A stretch of 64,000 bases of DNA. Origin: Heliophilum fasciatum. GTDB lineage: Bacteria > Bacillota > Desulfitobacteriia > Heliobacteriales > Heliobacteriaceae. Shown in pieces: positions 51,501-59,164 of this stretch. The notes below the pieces were generated by a model. The model was not told where the DNA came from. It did no database searches and saw nothing but the letters and a program-made list of their open reading frames with translations. The translations under genes and the position numbers were made by a program. The first letter of the stretch is position 1, and the number at the start of each line of letters is the position of its first letter. The stretch is taken from NCBI RefSeq assembly GCF_004341395.1, contig NZ_SLXT01000006.1:93688-157687 (forward strand), read 5' to 3'.

Positions 51501-52493
51501 CGCGTGGAAACGGTGGAAACAGCCACGGCGCAAGGCCGGTGGCGCACATGGAACGCTGCCACTGGTGAACTTCGCTTGGACGATGATCACCGTTACCGGG
51601 CCGGTGAGCGAATGGTTATCCAAAAAAACAGCTATCCGGTTCAGCTTGAGGATCTGCGTGCTGGTGAAAAAGTCCAACTGATCACCTTACTGCCGACCGG
51701 AACGGTACCGGCCGTAGCGATTGCGGCCAAAGCGCAGACCCTACCGGGGGTAACGGTGCCGCCGTTACAAGTCGCTGCCGTACAAGCGGGGCAGCGCTTG
51801 TTTGTTGCCGGCCATACCAAAGCCGATCAAGTGTATCTCTATGGCCAAGAGGGACAACTCCTGGCATCGCTGGTTCCCGATCAGCAGGGGCGTTTTAACC
51901 GGCCCCTTGCCGCCGAAACGGCGCCTCCTTTGATCCGTGTAGTTGCCGTTGATCGCGCCACCGGCGGTGTGAACGGCCAATATGTAAGTATCCCGGCGAT
52001 CGGGCATCGCGATTTTCCTGATATTCAAGGTCATCCCTTAGAAAAGGAAATTCGTAGTCTTGCCGAAGCAGGGATCGTGCAAGGCGATGAAGCGGGCCGC
52101 TTTCACCCCGATAACCGCCTCACACGCTTGGAGTTGTTACAACTGTTGGTGCGTACGATGGGGTGGCAAAAGCAGGAGCAAACCAATGTTGTGAAGATAC
52201 CGGACTATGTGCCAAGCTGGGCTGGAGATGTGGTCACGATGGCACTCCGGCAGGGGCTCCTCCACGCAGAAGAGATGGTTGCTTTACAAGGCCCGGTGCA
52301 GAGCCAAGAAGCACTGGCGCTTTGCCGGCGTGCTGTGGCGACGATTCTAAATGAATCGGCAATCTTGCCGGAATGGATGAACCGCGATCCATCGGCGCCC
52401 CTTACCCGCGCGCAAGGTGCGCAGTTGATGCAAAGTATCCGCCAATTTTTTGCAGGACAAAGTGAAAAAAAAGAAGAAAAAGGAACCCTCTAG
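48537..52493 (+). CDS. SLH-anchored subtilisin-like (S8) protease
   Basis: 1318-residue secreted serine protease. Signal peptide to about residue 32. The S8 catalytic triad is intact: Asp132 in LADSGLD, His175 in SGHGTHMAG, Ser361 in GTSMAAAV; the oxyanion Asn271 is in YGAGNNG. A Ser/Gly/Pro/Arg-rich insert (about 379-446) splits the helix region after the catalytic serine from LLKALLINGG. A C-terminal jelly-roll-like region (PLKITLAWTDPAG) and three or more beta modules follow, then SLH domains from about 1160 (FPDIQGHPLEKEIRSLAEAGIVQGDE). The SD AAGGAG is 22 bases from ATG 48537; two ATC codons (48522, 48525) are better spaced, so the start is uncertain. It may process S-layer or surface proteins. 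Confidence 0.88.
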   Translation: MPIQVAKGSAIALRAVLSLSLFLVPPLSAAAGAVSLEVPAATGGPIVAGPAVGLEVSTVTGNHGVAAAVHPVGPVAAAPSVDPATDRSAAPSARQLLSDRARDMTGANALAVPGWLTRMGLTGEGELVALADSGLDSGNLNDLHPDFRSAPGRIPRVVMLRSWSGRAVPRDQSGHGTHMAGLIAGSGAASGGKYRGMAPGASLYVQDIVNEAGRVSPPARLDDLFYPAYSAGARIHVDGWGGESNYQDSSAQIDTFVRRYPDMLIIYGAGNNGPQPGSVTAEGASKNALTVGASQSPRPAFDQTWVAPDQPVELSSRGPTSDGRIKPEILAPGDALIAPRARDMAKNFAPNDAYARMQGTSMAAAVTGGATALLRGYLRQSPEPQGATGRQNSPGESVAGSRSGPSVGTRSGLSVGNRTGPEGDTRPGPSANPPSEPSEGTRSGPSAALLKALLINGGQTPSSGPTAGGLAGLDIAGTVLALAEKTMTYRDETQGLHTGEERLYPITIYQSGQPLKITLAWTDPAGRTDGSTLVNDLDVSIITPDGKALYGNHFLGQAGADRQNNVEHIYLPSPQPGTYQIKVRASAVRALGSRGARAALAPEPSQDYALVYGQAVEKQVLREGSTSQGKPLLHLDGGGVLTPEQGKIKLAVDGVLVPYNPDQPPLGGDVYHIDEAVYIAARRWRPAGGVQAVSDQGQTMLLECGPLTREGGYYVNPGALVRINRQASTVQALPTGAEVMAWINPARQTIWHVDGAYREVRGILQGIDRHGNTVRLLRDNQTYMLEPAMIVTYEDRRIGESSLPPLAVDGASPLPGMSVRLLISPTSGKVQHLSIQRAILQGPVQAVDPQAGTITLEDGKTYPLLAGAQVIHDGQAGDLTRISPGSVLSAVVLPDTGTIIELHTWSDAQLRWGQMAYLGGPQATLLFAPARGTVQHYTLDSATTVWRWGMTVEPANLPEGGWGWLYLTPPVPPGSRPPEVTPVRSAIERVETVETATAQGRWRTWNAATGELRLDDDHRYRAGERMVIQKNSYPVQLEDLRAGEKVQLITLLPTGTVPAVAIAAKAQTLPGVTVPPLQVAAVQAGQRLFVAGHTKADQVYLYGQEGQLLASLVPDQQGRFNRPLAAETAPPLIRVVAVDRATGGVNGQYVSIPAIGHRDFPDIQGHPLEKEIRSLAEAGIVQGDEAGRFHPDNRLTRLELLQLLVRTMGWQKQEQTNVVKIPDYVPSWAGDVVTMALRQGLLHAEEMVALQGPVQSQEALALCRRAVATILNESAILPEWMNRDPSAPLTRAQGAQLMQSIRQFFAGQSEKKEEKGTL
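48636..48740 (+). repeat. Two tandem repeats of about 51-54 bp in the protease N-terminal region
   Basis: Units 48636-48689 and 48690-48740 code VSLEVPAATGGPIVAGPA and VGLEVSTVTGNHGVAAA. They lie between the signal peptide and the catalytic domain. Confidence 0.75.
49672..49875 (+). repeat. Low-complexity insert coding Ser/Gly/Pro/Arg repeats in the protease
   Basis: Degenerate units coding SRSGPSVG, TRSGLSVG, NRTGPEGD, TRPGPSAN and TRSGPSAA interrupt the conserved region after the catalytic serine. Confidence 0.75.
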
Positions 52494-52511
52494 GGGGTTC
52501 CTTTTTCTTCT
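52472..52511. terminator. Bidirectional terminator between convergent genes
   Basis: A perfect 17-bp stem: arms 52472-52488 and 52495-52511 with a 6-base loop, flanked by A-rich sequence on the left and giving T-runs in both directions. The protease TAG (52491-52493) and the stop of the convergent gene (52490-52492) both lie in or next to the loop. Confidence 0.92.
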
Positions 52512-53467
52512 ATCCAAATCGTCCAGCGTTGCTTGGACGCATCTTGATCCCATTGGGCCAGTTGTGCTTCCAGCGATGTGATTTGGGCCGTCAGTGCTTG
52601 GCGCCCTGCCGTATCGGCAGTGCTATCGCGCTGCGCTTGTAGTTCGCGGCGCTGGGCTAAGGCGGCATTATAATCGTCAGTAAGCGATGTGACCTCTTGT
52701 TGGCGATCGATGATGGTTCCCACGGTGGCGATCAGTTCATTGAGCAGATCGGCTTTGGTGGTGTCAACAGTAAGCTGGAAAAGGGTGACTTGGGCGGTAC
52801 CGGCATCTAAGGGCACGGAGGTCGGCGACGAACTGCCAACTCGTTGGGCCAAGGCACGGAGCGCTTGTTCAGCTGTTACTCGACTAGGCACCTGCAACTT
52901 GATTGATGTGCGAGTAAGAGTACGTTGTTTGCTCACGAGCACCCGTTCGGGAACTGTTGATTCGGTCTGAGCCAGTGCTCGTTCTCCGGTGGGAGCCGAG
53001 GTCGGGGGTGAGGTAGCCAAGACCGGTTCCAGTGGTTTGCCGACTGGCGAAAGGGCCGGTACCGGTGCTTTCGCTTCTAAGGCGCCACCTGTGACCAGCG
53101 GGGCCGGTGTTTGGGGCGTTGTTGCTGCCGGTGTTCCCGGTTCCGCCGTCGCCTTCGGATCCGCTGCTACGGGCGAAGCGGCAGAAAGGGTGTTTGGCTC
53201 CACGTGGGCGACCATGGGCGGTGCGGCTTCCTGGAGCGTCAGTCCCCAGACACTGCCCGTCACTGCCGCTAAAGCGGCGGCGACACTGACCGCTTTTTTG
53301 CTGTTTTTGTCCAGACGTTGCCAGAAGGTGCGCCGTTGTGTTTGTGGTTGAATGCGCTTCATCACGCCGGCCACAAAATCGGGCGGTGCTTCCATCGGTT
53401 GGTTCATCGCGCGTAACGCGCGGCCAATCGGTTGCCAGTGGGGATCAAAAGGATCATCATAGACCAT
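52490..53467 (-). CDS. Probable anti-sigma factor with DUF4349-like extracytoplasmic domain
   Basis: 325 residues from the preferred ATG. A cytoplasmic N-terminal segment (about 1-50: DDPFDPHW, EAPPDFVAGVMKRI) is followed by one membrane helix (about 58-80, KKAVSVAAALAAVTGSVWGL), a Pro/Ala-rich linker (80-155), and a C-terminal domain with a coiled coil. That domain resembles DUF4349 (TVGTIIDRQQEVTSLTDDYNAAL, TSLEAQLAQWDQD, TIWIEE). No zinc-type anti-sigma HxxxCxxC motif is present. It directly follows the ECF sigma gene, whose TGA abuts the first ATG (53473). The second ATG (53467) is 9 bases from GAGGAGG and is preferred. The anti-sigma role rests on position and topology. Confidence 0.75.
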   Translation of the reverse strand: MVYDDPFDPHWQPIGRALRAMNQPMEAPPDFVAGVMKRIQPQTQRRTFWQRLDKNSKKAVSVAAALAAVTGSVWGLTLQEAAPPMVAHVEPNTLSAASPVAADPKATAEPGTPAATTPQTPAPLVTGGALEAKAPVPALSPVGKPLEPVLATSPPTSAPTGERALAQTESTVPERVLVSKQRTLTRTSIKLQVPSRVTAEQALRALAQRVGSSSPTSVPLDAGTAQVTLFQLTVDTTKADLLNELIATVGTIIDRQQEVTSLTDDYNAALAQRRELQAQRDSTADTAGRQALTAQITSLEAQLAQWDQDASKQRWTIWIEEKGTP

Positions 53468-53473
53468 AACCAT

Positions 53474-54070
53474 TCACCTCCTCGCCTTACGCAGTAATTC
53501 GGTCGGCGAAACTGCGGATAATTTTTCTTTGAGCGCTTGTCGTGCCCGGTTAATCCGTGACTTGACCGTGCCCAAGGTACAATCGAGGATTTGCGCTACC
53601 TCTTCGTAGGAGTAGCCCTGCACTTCCCGCAGGACCAGCACGGCACGATGTTCTTCGGAGAGTTGCATCAACGCATGGCGTACCGTTGATTGAAACTCTT
53701 TGGATTCCAGGATCTCCTCGGGGTTCTCAGCGGTGGCCGCCAATTCCCGTTGCACTTCGCCACTGCCCAGTGTCAGTGGCTCATCCAAGGAGAGGGCCGA
53801 CGTTCGTTTCATCTTGCGCTGCATGTTGATCCAGGTGTTGACGGCAATCCGGTGCAACCATGTACCGAAATCAGCTTCCAGCCGAAAGCTGCCGAGGGCG
53901 CCGTAGGCCTTGACGAAAGTTTCTTGCGCCAAGTCTTGGGCATCGGCGTAATTACCGGCCAGGCTGTAGCTGAGCGCGTAAACTTGATGCTGATACCGTA
54001 CAACCAGTTGTTCGAAGGCAGCAGTATTGCCTTGTTGGGCCTGCTGCACAAGAACACGTACATCTTCCAA
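53474..54070 (-). CDS. ECF RNA polymerase sigma factor
   Basis: 198-residue group IV sigma factor. Region 2 is AFEQLVVRYQHQVYALSYSLAGNYADAQDLAQETFVKAYGAL, with GTWLHRIAVNTWIN; region 4 is QLSEEHRAVLVLREVQGYSYEEVAQILDCTLGTVKSRINRARQALKEKL. TTG 54070 is the start, 8 bases after GGAG. The linker between the domains is slightly long and acidic. Its own upstream region carries GGAACTT-N17-TCAAA, an RpoE-like ECF promoter also found before both S-layer-like genes, which suggests autoregulation and a regulon. Confidence 0.93.
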   Translation of the reverse strand: MEDVRVLVQQAQQGNTAAFEQLVVRYQHQVYALSYSLAGNYADAQDLAQETFVKAYGALGSFRLEADFGTWLHRIAVNTWINMQRKMKRTSALSLDEPLTLGSGEVQRELAATAENPEEILESKEFQSTVRHALMQLSEEHRAVLVLREVQGYSYEEVAQILDCTLGTVKSRINRARQALKEKLSAVSPTELLRKARR

Positions 54071-54113
54071 GGGAGACTCTCCTTCCGGGATGGCATCTTG
54101 CCCCGGCTATTCT

Positions 54114-54142
54114 TTTGACAATCGCGGGACGAGAAAAGTTCC
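54114..54142 (-). promoter_or_regulatory. ECF-type promoter for the sigma operon
   Basis: On the minus strand: GGAACTT (54142-54136), 17 bases, TCAAA (54118-54114), about 44 bases before the sigma TTG. It matches the promoters at 56553 and 59056 in sequence and spacing. Confidence 0.78.
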
Positions 54143-54172
54143 GCCTGGGGAAGAGGGAGGCGGAACTTTTCT
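54132..54172 (-). terminator. 15-bp inverted repeat, probable terminator of the TPR gene overlapping the sigma promoter
   Basis: Arms 54132-54146 and 54158-54172 are perfect complements with an 11-base loop. Read on the minus strand, the hairpin lies downstream of the TPR gene and ends in TTTTCT. Its 3' arm contains the GGAACTT of the sigma promoter. Confidence 0.6.
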
Positions 54173-54294
54173 GGGGATCGAGGGAGCGAAGGGTTGGGGG
54201 CGGGGGCGACAGGTGAGGATCATAGCAGCGGGTCAGATTCATTTAATTCAAATTCAGATCAATGGAGAACGAAGGTAGTTGAGGAGCGGGCGGC

Positions 54295-56457
54295 TTATGG
54301 CCGATCGATCAATACGGTTTGGGTGGCACCTTGATAGTCGACCTTAGCGCCAAGGGACTCGGCGACAAAACGCAGGGGAACGAGCATGCGCCCCGTTGAC
54401 TCATCGATGATCGCCGGAACATCCAACTGGCGCTCTTCGCCGTTGACGCGGGCCGTCATGGAGCCCGCTGTCAAGCTAATTCGGCGGTTTCCTTGGACAG
54501 CGGTTACGGTTTGGGCCGCGCTATCCCAGGTGACGTCGGCACCAAAGGCTTCAAAAACAGCGCGCAGCGGGACGAGGACACGGTTGTGGCGAATCTGGGC
54601 TTGGCCTTGGTCGGGCGGGATGGCCCAGAGCTTGCCATCGAGCACGATGGCGATCGTGCCGGAGACGGTGATGGTTTTTTGCGTACGCACTTCGGCGCCG
54701 TGGTTATCGGTGGCATAGAGCTTAAAAGTGTATTCGCCAGGGGTGGGGAAGGTTACGGTGGCTTGCGTTGCTGTTGAGGAAGTGCCCGGTGCAATTTCTG
54801 CGCCTTGGGGCCATTCCCAGCGTAGCGCGGTGATCTTGCCGTCATCGTCGGTTGATGCCAGTCCGTCCACTTGTGCTGTTAAGGGGGCGGGGCCGGTCGC
54901 GGGGTGGAAGGTGATCACTGGCTTGGGCAAGTGGTTGTAGGCCAGCGGCGAAGTGGAAATGGGGTCGTAGCGCTGGGCCAGTTTGAGCTTGGTCGTGGCT
55001 TCTTCCGTGCGGCCTTGCGCTTGGAGGATGATGCTTTGGCCTTGGTAGATGAGGGCGTTGTGGTTAGTGAGAGTGCTGGCGCGATCATAGAGCGGCAGCG
55101 CTTCACCATAACGGCCTTGCCGGAGATAATTATGGGCTAAGCCAAGCCAAGGTTCGAATTTAGACGCATCTTCCAGGCGCAGTGATTCGAATAATGCTTG
55201 TGCTTCGCTGTAGCGCCTTAGATCGACGTAAAGATAGGCGAGACCGAGTCGTGCCTGGACGTGCGTGGGATCAATGGCGATGACGCGTTGATAGAGATCG
55301 AGGGCCGACCAACTGATCTGGCGGCGCCGCTGCACTTCAGCGAGAGTGAAGAGGACATCGGTGTTTTGGGGAGCCAGTTGGGCGGCTGTGGTGAGGATTT
55401 TCGCGGCATCGCCGTCGCGGTGGACACGGGCGTAGAGTTGACCAAGGCCGAGGTAAGCCGGCACTGACGAAGGGTTGAGGGCGAGTACCTTTTGGTAAGC
55501 TGATTCAGCACCGGCACTGTCCTGTTGTTGAGCAAGCACGGCGGCTTGGGTCAGCAAAAACGTTGTAGACAGGGTATTGGCAACGGGCTCATTCGTTAAA
55601 ACTGCGGCTGCTTCGGCTAAATGTCCTTGTTCCCGCAAAGCTGCCGCAAGCTTCGCGGCAATATCACCTTGCTTCGGTGCGATCTTCAGCGCCTGCCGGT
55701 AATAACGTTCGGCCATGGGCCAATTGCGCTGTTTGGCGTAGAGATCACCTGAAAGTAAGGGAATGGTGACATCGGTGGCATCAATGCGCGCCGCTTCATC
55801 GAAGGCAGCCACGGCAGCATCAACATGCTGGCGGTGCCATTCCAAGCGGCCTATGGCTTTATAGAGCGCGGCAGTATGGTGACCGAGTCTCTGGGCATAG
55901 CGGATGGATGCGTCAGCATCACCTCCACGATCAGTGTCGATCAGGAGATTGATCAGGTTGATATGATTGGATACAGTATTGGGATCAATGGCGACGCCCG
56001 CCCGGAAAGCGACTTCTGCTTCCTTCAAATTATGTAATGCGATGTGGCTCCGTCCCAAGCCGTCGTAGGCAGATGCAGCATGACTGAGATCAACGGCGGT
56101 TTGATACAAGGACAAGGCTTTTGGGTAGTCGCCGGTCAGATACTTAACCTCGCCTAGATTAGCAAAGAGACGGCTGTCTTTGGTTGTAGCCATCTTTTGT
56201 TCCAAAAGCAGTGCAGCCTCATCGAATTTGTTTTCGATCATCAGAGTTTGTGACAAGCCAATGATCGCTTCGATATAGGTTGGTTTTAGCGCCAATGCTT
56301 GGCGGTACGCAGCTTCTGCCTCGGTATGACGGTGTTGTTGGTTTAACGATATGCCGAAGCTGACATAACCGGAAGGAGAGATGCTGTCGGCAGCCCAAGC
56401 CGACGGCGTTAAAAAAAGCAGCAGCAGACCGGTTAGAGCCCAGGGTTTGTGCATCAT
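54295..56457 (-). CDS. Secreted TPR protein with PKD-like and copper-amine-oxidase-N domains
   Basis: 720 residues. Signal peptide to about residue 22 (LTPSAWAADS). Residues 30-505 hold around 12-13 TPR repeats, typically YxxLGxxxxxxGxxxxA (for example AYDGLGRSHIALHNLKEA). A PKD-like domain (about 520-600: PATGPAPLTAQVDGLASTD) and a copper amine oxidase N-terminal-type domain (about 605-720: LVPLRAVFEAFGADV, MLVPLRFVAESLGAKV) follow. The latter domain is also the C-terminal domain of both S-layer-like proteins, so it may be a shared interaction or anchor module. GAGGAG precedes the ATG. It is divergently oriented from the first S-layer-like gene. Confidence 0.85.
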   Translation of the reverse strand: MMHKPWALTGLLLLFLTPSAWAADSISPSGYVSFGISLNQQHRHTEAEAAYRQALALKPTYIEAIIGLSQTLMIENKFDEAALLLEQKMATTKDSRLFANLGEVKYLTGDYPKALSLYQTAVDLSHAASAYDGLGRSHIALHNLKEAEVAFRAGVAIDPNTVSNHINLINLLIDTDRGGDADASIRYAQRLGHHTAALYKAIGRLEWHRQHVDAAVAAFDEAARIDATDVTIPLLSGDLYAKQRNWPMAERYYRQALKIAPKQGDIAAKLAAALREQGHLAEAAAVLTNEPVANTLSTTFLLTQAAVLAQQQDSAGAESAYQKVLALNPSSVPAYLGLGQLYARVHRDGDAAKILTTAAQLAPQNTDVLFTLAEVQRRRQISWSALDLYQRVIAIDPTHVQARLGLAYLYVDLRRYSEAQALFESLRLEDASKFEPWLGLAHNYLRQGRYGEALPLYDRASTLTNHNALIYQGQSIILQAQGRTEEATTKLKLAQRYDPISTSPLAYNHLPKPVITFHPATGPAPLTAQVDGLASTDDDGKITALRWEWPQGAEIAPGTSSTATQATVTFPTPGEYTFKLYATDNHGAEVRTQKTITVSGTIAIVLDGKLWAIPPDQGQAQIRHNRVLVPLRAVFEAFGADVTWDSAAQTVTAVQGNRRISLTAGSMTARVNGEERQLDVPAIIDESTGRMLVPLRFVAESLGAKVDYQGATQTVLIDRP

Positions 56458-56552
56458 AAGGTCACACTCCTCATCAAATGGACAGTAGAGAGTACGGATT
56501 TACCAGAAGAAGAACTTTTTTTATTGTAACATAAAAAAAATTACGGAACGGG

Positions 56553-56581
56553 GGAACTTTTTGGGAACCTCGATTGTCAAA
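56553..56581 (+). promoter_or_regulatory. ECF-type promoter for the first S-layer-like gene
   Basis: GGAACTT (56553-56559), 17 bases, TCAAA (56577-56581). From CGATTGTCAAA on it is nearly identical to the sigma operon promoter. Two further GGAAC copies (56545, 56564) surround it. It implies a leader of about 105 bases before GTG 56697. Confidence 0.78.
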
Positions 56582-56696
56582 GGTACAGGTCGACAAATTG
56601 AGAGCGTTTTTGAAAGGTAGATGCAGCTGCCTGATGGAGAGCTCATCAATGTCTAAGACCAAAACATACACAAAATATTATGGGAGGTATTTTCCA

Positions 56697-58982
56697 GTGA
56701 TTTCGAAAAACAAAATTGCTGCTGTCGTGCTGTCCTCGGCGATGGCATTGACCTCGGCACTGCCCGCGTTTGCTTCGTCCACCTATGAAGTAAACAAAGT
56801 TTCCCAAATCGAAGCTAGCGGCTCGATTTCCGGTCTTCGTGTTATCGTAACCGTTCCTGCGAACACCCTGAAAGCGAACACTCCTGAAAAAATCCGCTTT
56901 ACTCTTCCTACAGATTTGACCATGCCGACGGGTACTAACTTTGCTACCATTGGTGGCACGTTCAGCACCCCCATGATCGGTGCTAACCTGAAAAACCAAT
57001 TCACAAACGTTAGCGCTGTTGCTCTCGGTGGTACGGGAACAAGCGGCAACAACTATGTTGAGTTCACCGTTTACAAAGCAAACGATCCCGCATCCCCCGC
57101 AGCACTCGGTGAAGGCCGTTTGGTCATCGACTTCCCCGCACTGAAAGCAAGCGGCCTCAACACTGGCGATGTAAAACTGAAAGCTGAAGCAGCTTCTGAC
57201 AGTGCATTCTCTAATGCATCGATTACCATCGCCACTGTTGGTTCCGGATCGGTAGCCGTAAGCGTCGATGATATCAAAAACATTTCCTCCTCCAACTCCC
57301 AACCTGTTGACAGCATCTACTTCAAAGAAGATCGCAGCGCTGCGCTGAAAACAGATCCCACCAGCATCAAGCTGAAACTGCCTGCCGGCTTTAGCTGGGC
57401 TAACAAAGCTGCAGTTTCGGTAAACTCCATCTGGGGTACTTCTGGTATCGCTACTGTTGATACCACCGCTGGCGATGAGCGCGAACTGATCATCAAAGGC
57501 AACAGCCTCTCCAGCCAAGCTGCATACTTCCGTCTTGATGGCGCAACCATCAACGTAGACGAGTCCGTTGCTAAAAAAGGTGACGTAATCGTCAACGTAT
57601 CCGGCGCAACCACCACTACGCCCAGTTCCTTCACGATTGCTCGTTATGGCGAATTCAACACGAATGTCTCCGTTTACGGTGACGTACCGACAATTCCTGC
57701 CGGTAAAAACTTTGACACCATTTCTGAAATCGGTTCCTTCAAAATCGAAGAAGAAATCGCTGGCAGCCTGATCGACGACCGCACCATCACCTTGACGTTG
57801 CCCGAAGGTGCTCGTTGGAACACACCGAACAGTGCGTCGCCTTATGCTGGCTTCACCAAAAACGGTGAAACCAAAGAAGGTCGCGTTAACGGTATTTCCT
57901 GGACCATCGTTGACAAAGACGATGCAGGCCGTATCCTGAAAGGTACCTTCGATATTCTCCAAAACAACTCGACAACTGCAGCTAAGTACATCCTGGAAAA
58001 AGCCCAAGTTTCTACAGCTGTTGACTTCTCCGGCGATTTAGCTGTTGAAGTTGGCGGTACTGCAGGCATGACCGGCAAACTCGTACTGGCTAAAGTTGCT
58101 CCTTCCGCTACGGTAAGCGTTTCGGAAGTTAAGCCTGTGACCTTGGGCCTGGGCGCTCAAGCTATCGGTGACATCACCATCACCGAAGGTATCAAAGAAG
58201 CCTTCAATAAAGACAACACCCTTCTGAGCACCACTGTTGAAGGTAGCACAACTGAAGACAACGTCATCAACGTCCAACTGCCCCTTGGCGTGTTCTTCGA
58301 TGGCACCCCGACAGTAGAAGTAACCTCCGGTGACATGCTGATCGAAACCAGCAGCATCACTGTGAACCAAAACGGTTCTGACGGCAGCCAAGGTAGCCTG
58401 CGCTTCCGCGTGAAGTCTTCCTCGACCACCCCGTCGGCCATCAAAATTTCCAACGTCAAAATCACCTCTGACCGCACTGTGCCCGAAGGTGACATCGTTG
58501 TCAAAGTTCGTGGTTCCGCTGTTAACAAGTCGGCCTTCTCCGGTCGCGGCACCGCTGCTTCGGCTGTCGTTGCCAAACTCGTTACCCCGGCTCCTAGCGA
58601 AGTCAAACCCGATGCAACCTTCAAGATTGGCGACACCAAATACAACGTTAACGGCGTAGAAAAATCCATGGATGTTGCTCCGTACATCAAAGACGGCCGC
58701 ACCTTCCTGCCTGTTCGTTTCGTCGCTGAAGCTCTTGGCGTCACCAGCGATAACATCATCTTCGACGGCGCTACCGGCACCGTAACCCTGATCAAAGGCT
58801 CCACTGTTGCTCAATTCACCATTGGCAGCAAAGAGCTGAAAATCAACGGCGCTACCATTCAAATGGATGTAGCTGCTGAAATCTCCTCGGATCGCACCAT
58901 GCTGCCCTTGCGCTACATCGCTCAAGCGCTGGGTGCAAGCGTAGCTTTCGACGAAGCTACCCAAACTGTCACCGTGAAATAA
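56697..58982 (+). CDS. Probable major S-layer protein with C-terminal copper-amine-oxidase-N domain
   Basis: 761 residues from GTG 56697, which is 8 bases after GGGAGGT; the frame is open to 56574, but that overlaps the promoter. Signal peptide to about residue 27 (LPAFA). The long middle is built of beta-rich repeats with segments such as NKIAAVVLSS at the start, EGRLVIDFPALKASGL, DSIYFKEDRSAALK, and VAVEVGGTAG-like strands. The C-terminal domain (about 645-761) has DVAPYIKDGRTFLPVRFVAEALGV and MLPLRYIAQALGA, a copper amine oxidase N-like pair. Codons are highly biased to a few C/T-ending forms, as in very abundant proteins. It lies under an ECF promoter and ends at a strong terminator. S-layer identity is inferred. 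Confidence 0.8.
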   Translation: MISKNKIAAVVLSSAMALTSALPAFASSTYEVNKVSQIEASGSISGLRVIVTVPANTLKANTPEKIRFTLPTDLTMPTGTNFATIGGTFSTPMIGANLKNQFTNVSAVALGGTGTSGNNYVEFTVYKANDPASPAALGEGRLVIDFPALKASGLNTGDVKLKAEAASDSAFSNASITIATVGSGSVAVSVDDIKNISSSNSQPVDSIYFKEDRSAALKTDPTSIKLKLPAGFSWANKAAVSVNSIWGTSGIATVDTTAGDERELIIKGNSLSSQAAYFRLDGATINVDESVAKKGDVIVNVSGATTTTPSSFTIARYGEFNTNVSVYGDVPTIPAGKNFDTISEIGSFKIEEEIAGSLIDDRTITLTLPEGARWNTPNSASPYAGFTKNGETKEGRVNGISWTIVDKDDAGRILKGTFDILQNNSTTAAKYILEKAQVSTAVDFSGDLAVEVGGTAGMTGKLVLAKVAPSATVSVSEVKPVTLGLGAQAIGDITITEGIKEAFNKDNTLLSTTVEGSTTEDNVINVQLPLGVFFDGTPTVEVTSGDMLIETSSITVNQNGSDGSQGSLRFRVKSSSTTPSAIKISNVKITSDRTVPEGDIVVKVRGSAVNKSAFSGRGTAASAVVAKLVTPAPSEVKPDATFKIGDTKYNVNGVEKSMDVAPYIKDGRTFLPVRFVAEALGVTSDNIIFDGATGTVTLIKGSTVAQFTIGSKELKINGATIQMDVAAEISSDRTMLPLRYIAQALGASVAFDEATQTVTVK

Positions 58983-58993
58983 TTTGCGCTAAC

Positions 58994-59032
58994 GCAAAAG
59001 ACCCGGATCCATTTTGGATCCGGGTCTTTTGC
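58994..59032 (+). terminator. Strong terminator after the first S-layer-like gene
   Basis: Perfect 17-bp stem (58994-59010 / 59016-59032) with an ATTTT loop; the 3' arm ends in TCTTTTGC. Confidence 0.93.
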
Positions 59033-59055
59033 CTTTGGATACCATGTAGGCTTAA

Positions 59056-59084
59056 GGAACTTTATCTTAGCTACAACTGTCTAA
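59056..59084 (+). promoter_or_regulatory. ECF-type promoter for the second S-layer-like gene
   Basis: GGAACTT (59056-59062), 17 bases, TCTAA (59080-59084), one base different from TCAAA. It lies 80 bases before the gene. Confidence 0.68.
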
Positions 59085-59164
59085 GAATTAAACAGATAAG
59101 ATGACGAATGCATGCTTCCGAAATCAACATAGGCATCGCTTTTTAGGACAGGAGGTATTCCCGT

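Noticed and set aside
54107..54125. TTGACA-like words on the strand opposite the ECF -10 elements (54115, and the reverse of 56572-56581) as sigma-A -35 boxes.
   Set aside because: No -10 box at the right distance; the GGAACTT-N17-TCAAA reading is supported by three copies with identical spacing.
54162..54190. Plus-strand GGAACTT in the right arm of the inverted repeat as a fourth ECF promoter.
   Set aside because: The matching -10 position reads GCGAA and no plus-strand gene follows.
56646..58007. Minus-strand open frame of 453 codons opposite the first S-layer-like gene.
   Set aside because: Product of the highly biased codons on the plus strand; composition rich in Gly, Phe and Val with no domain pattern.
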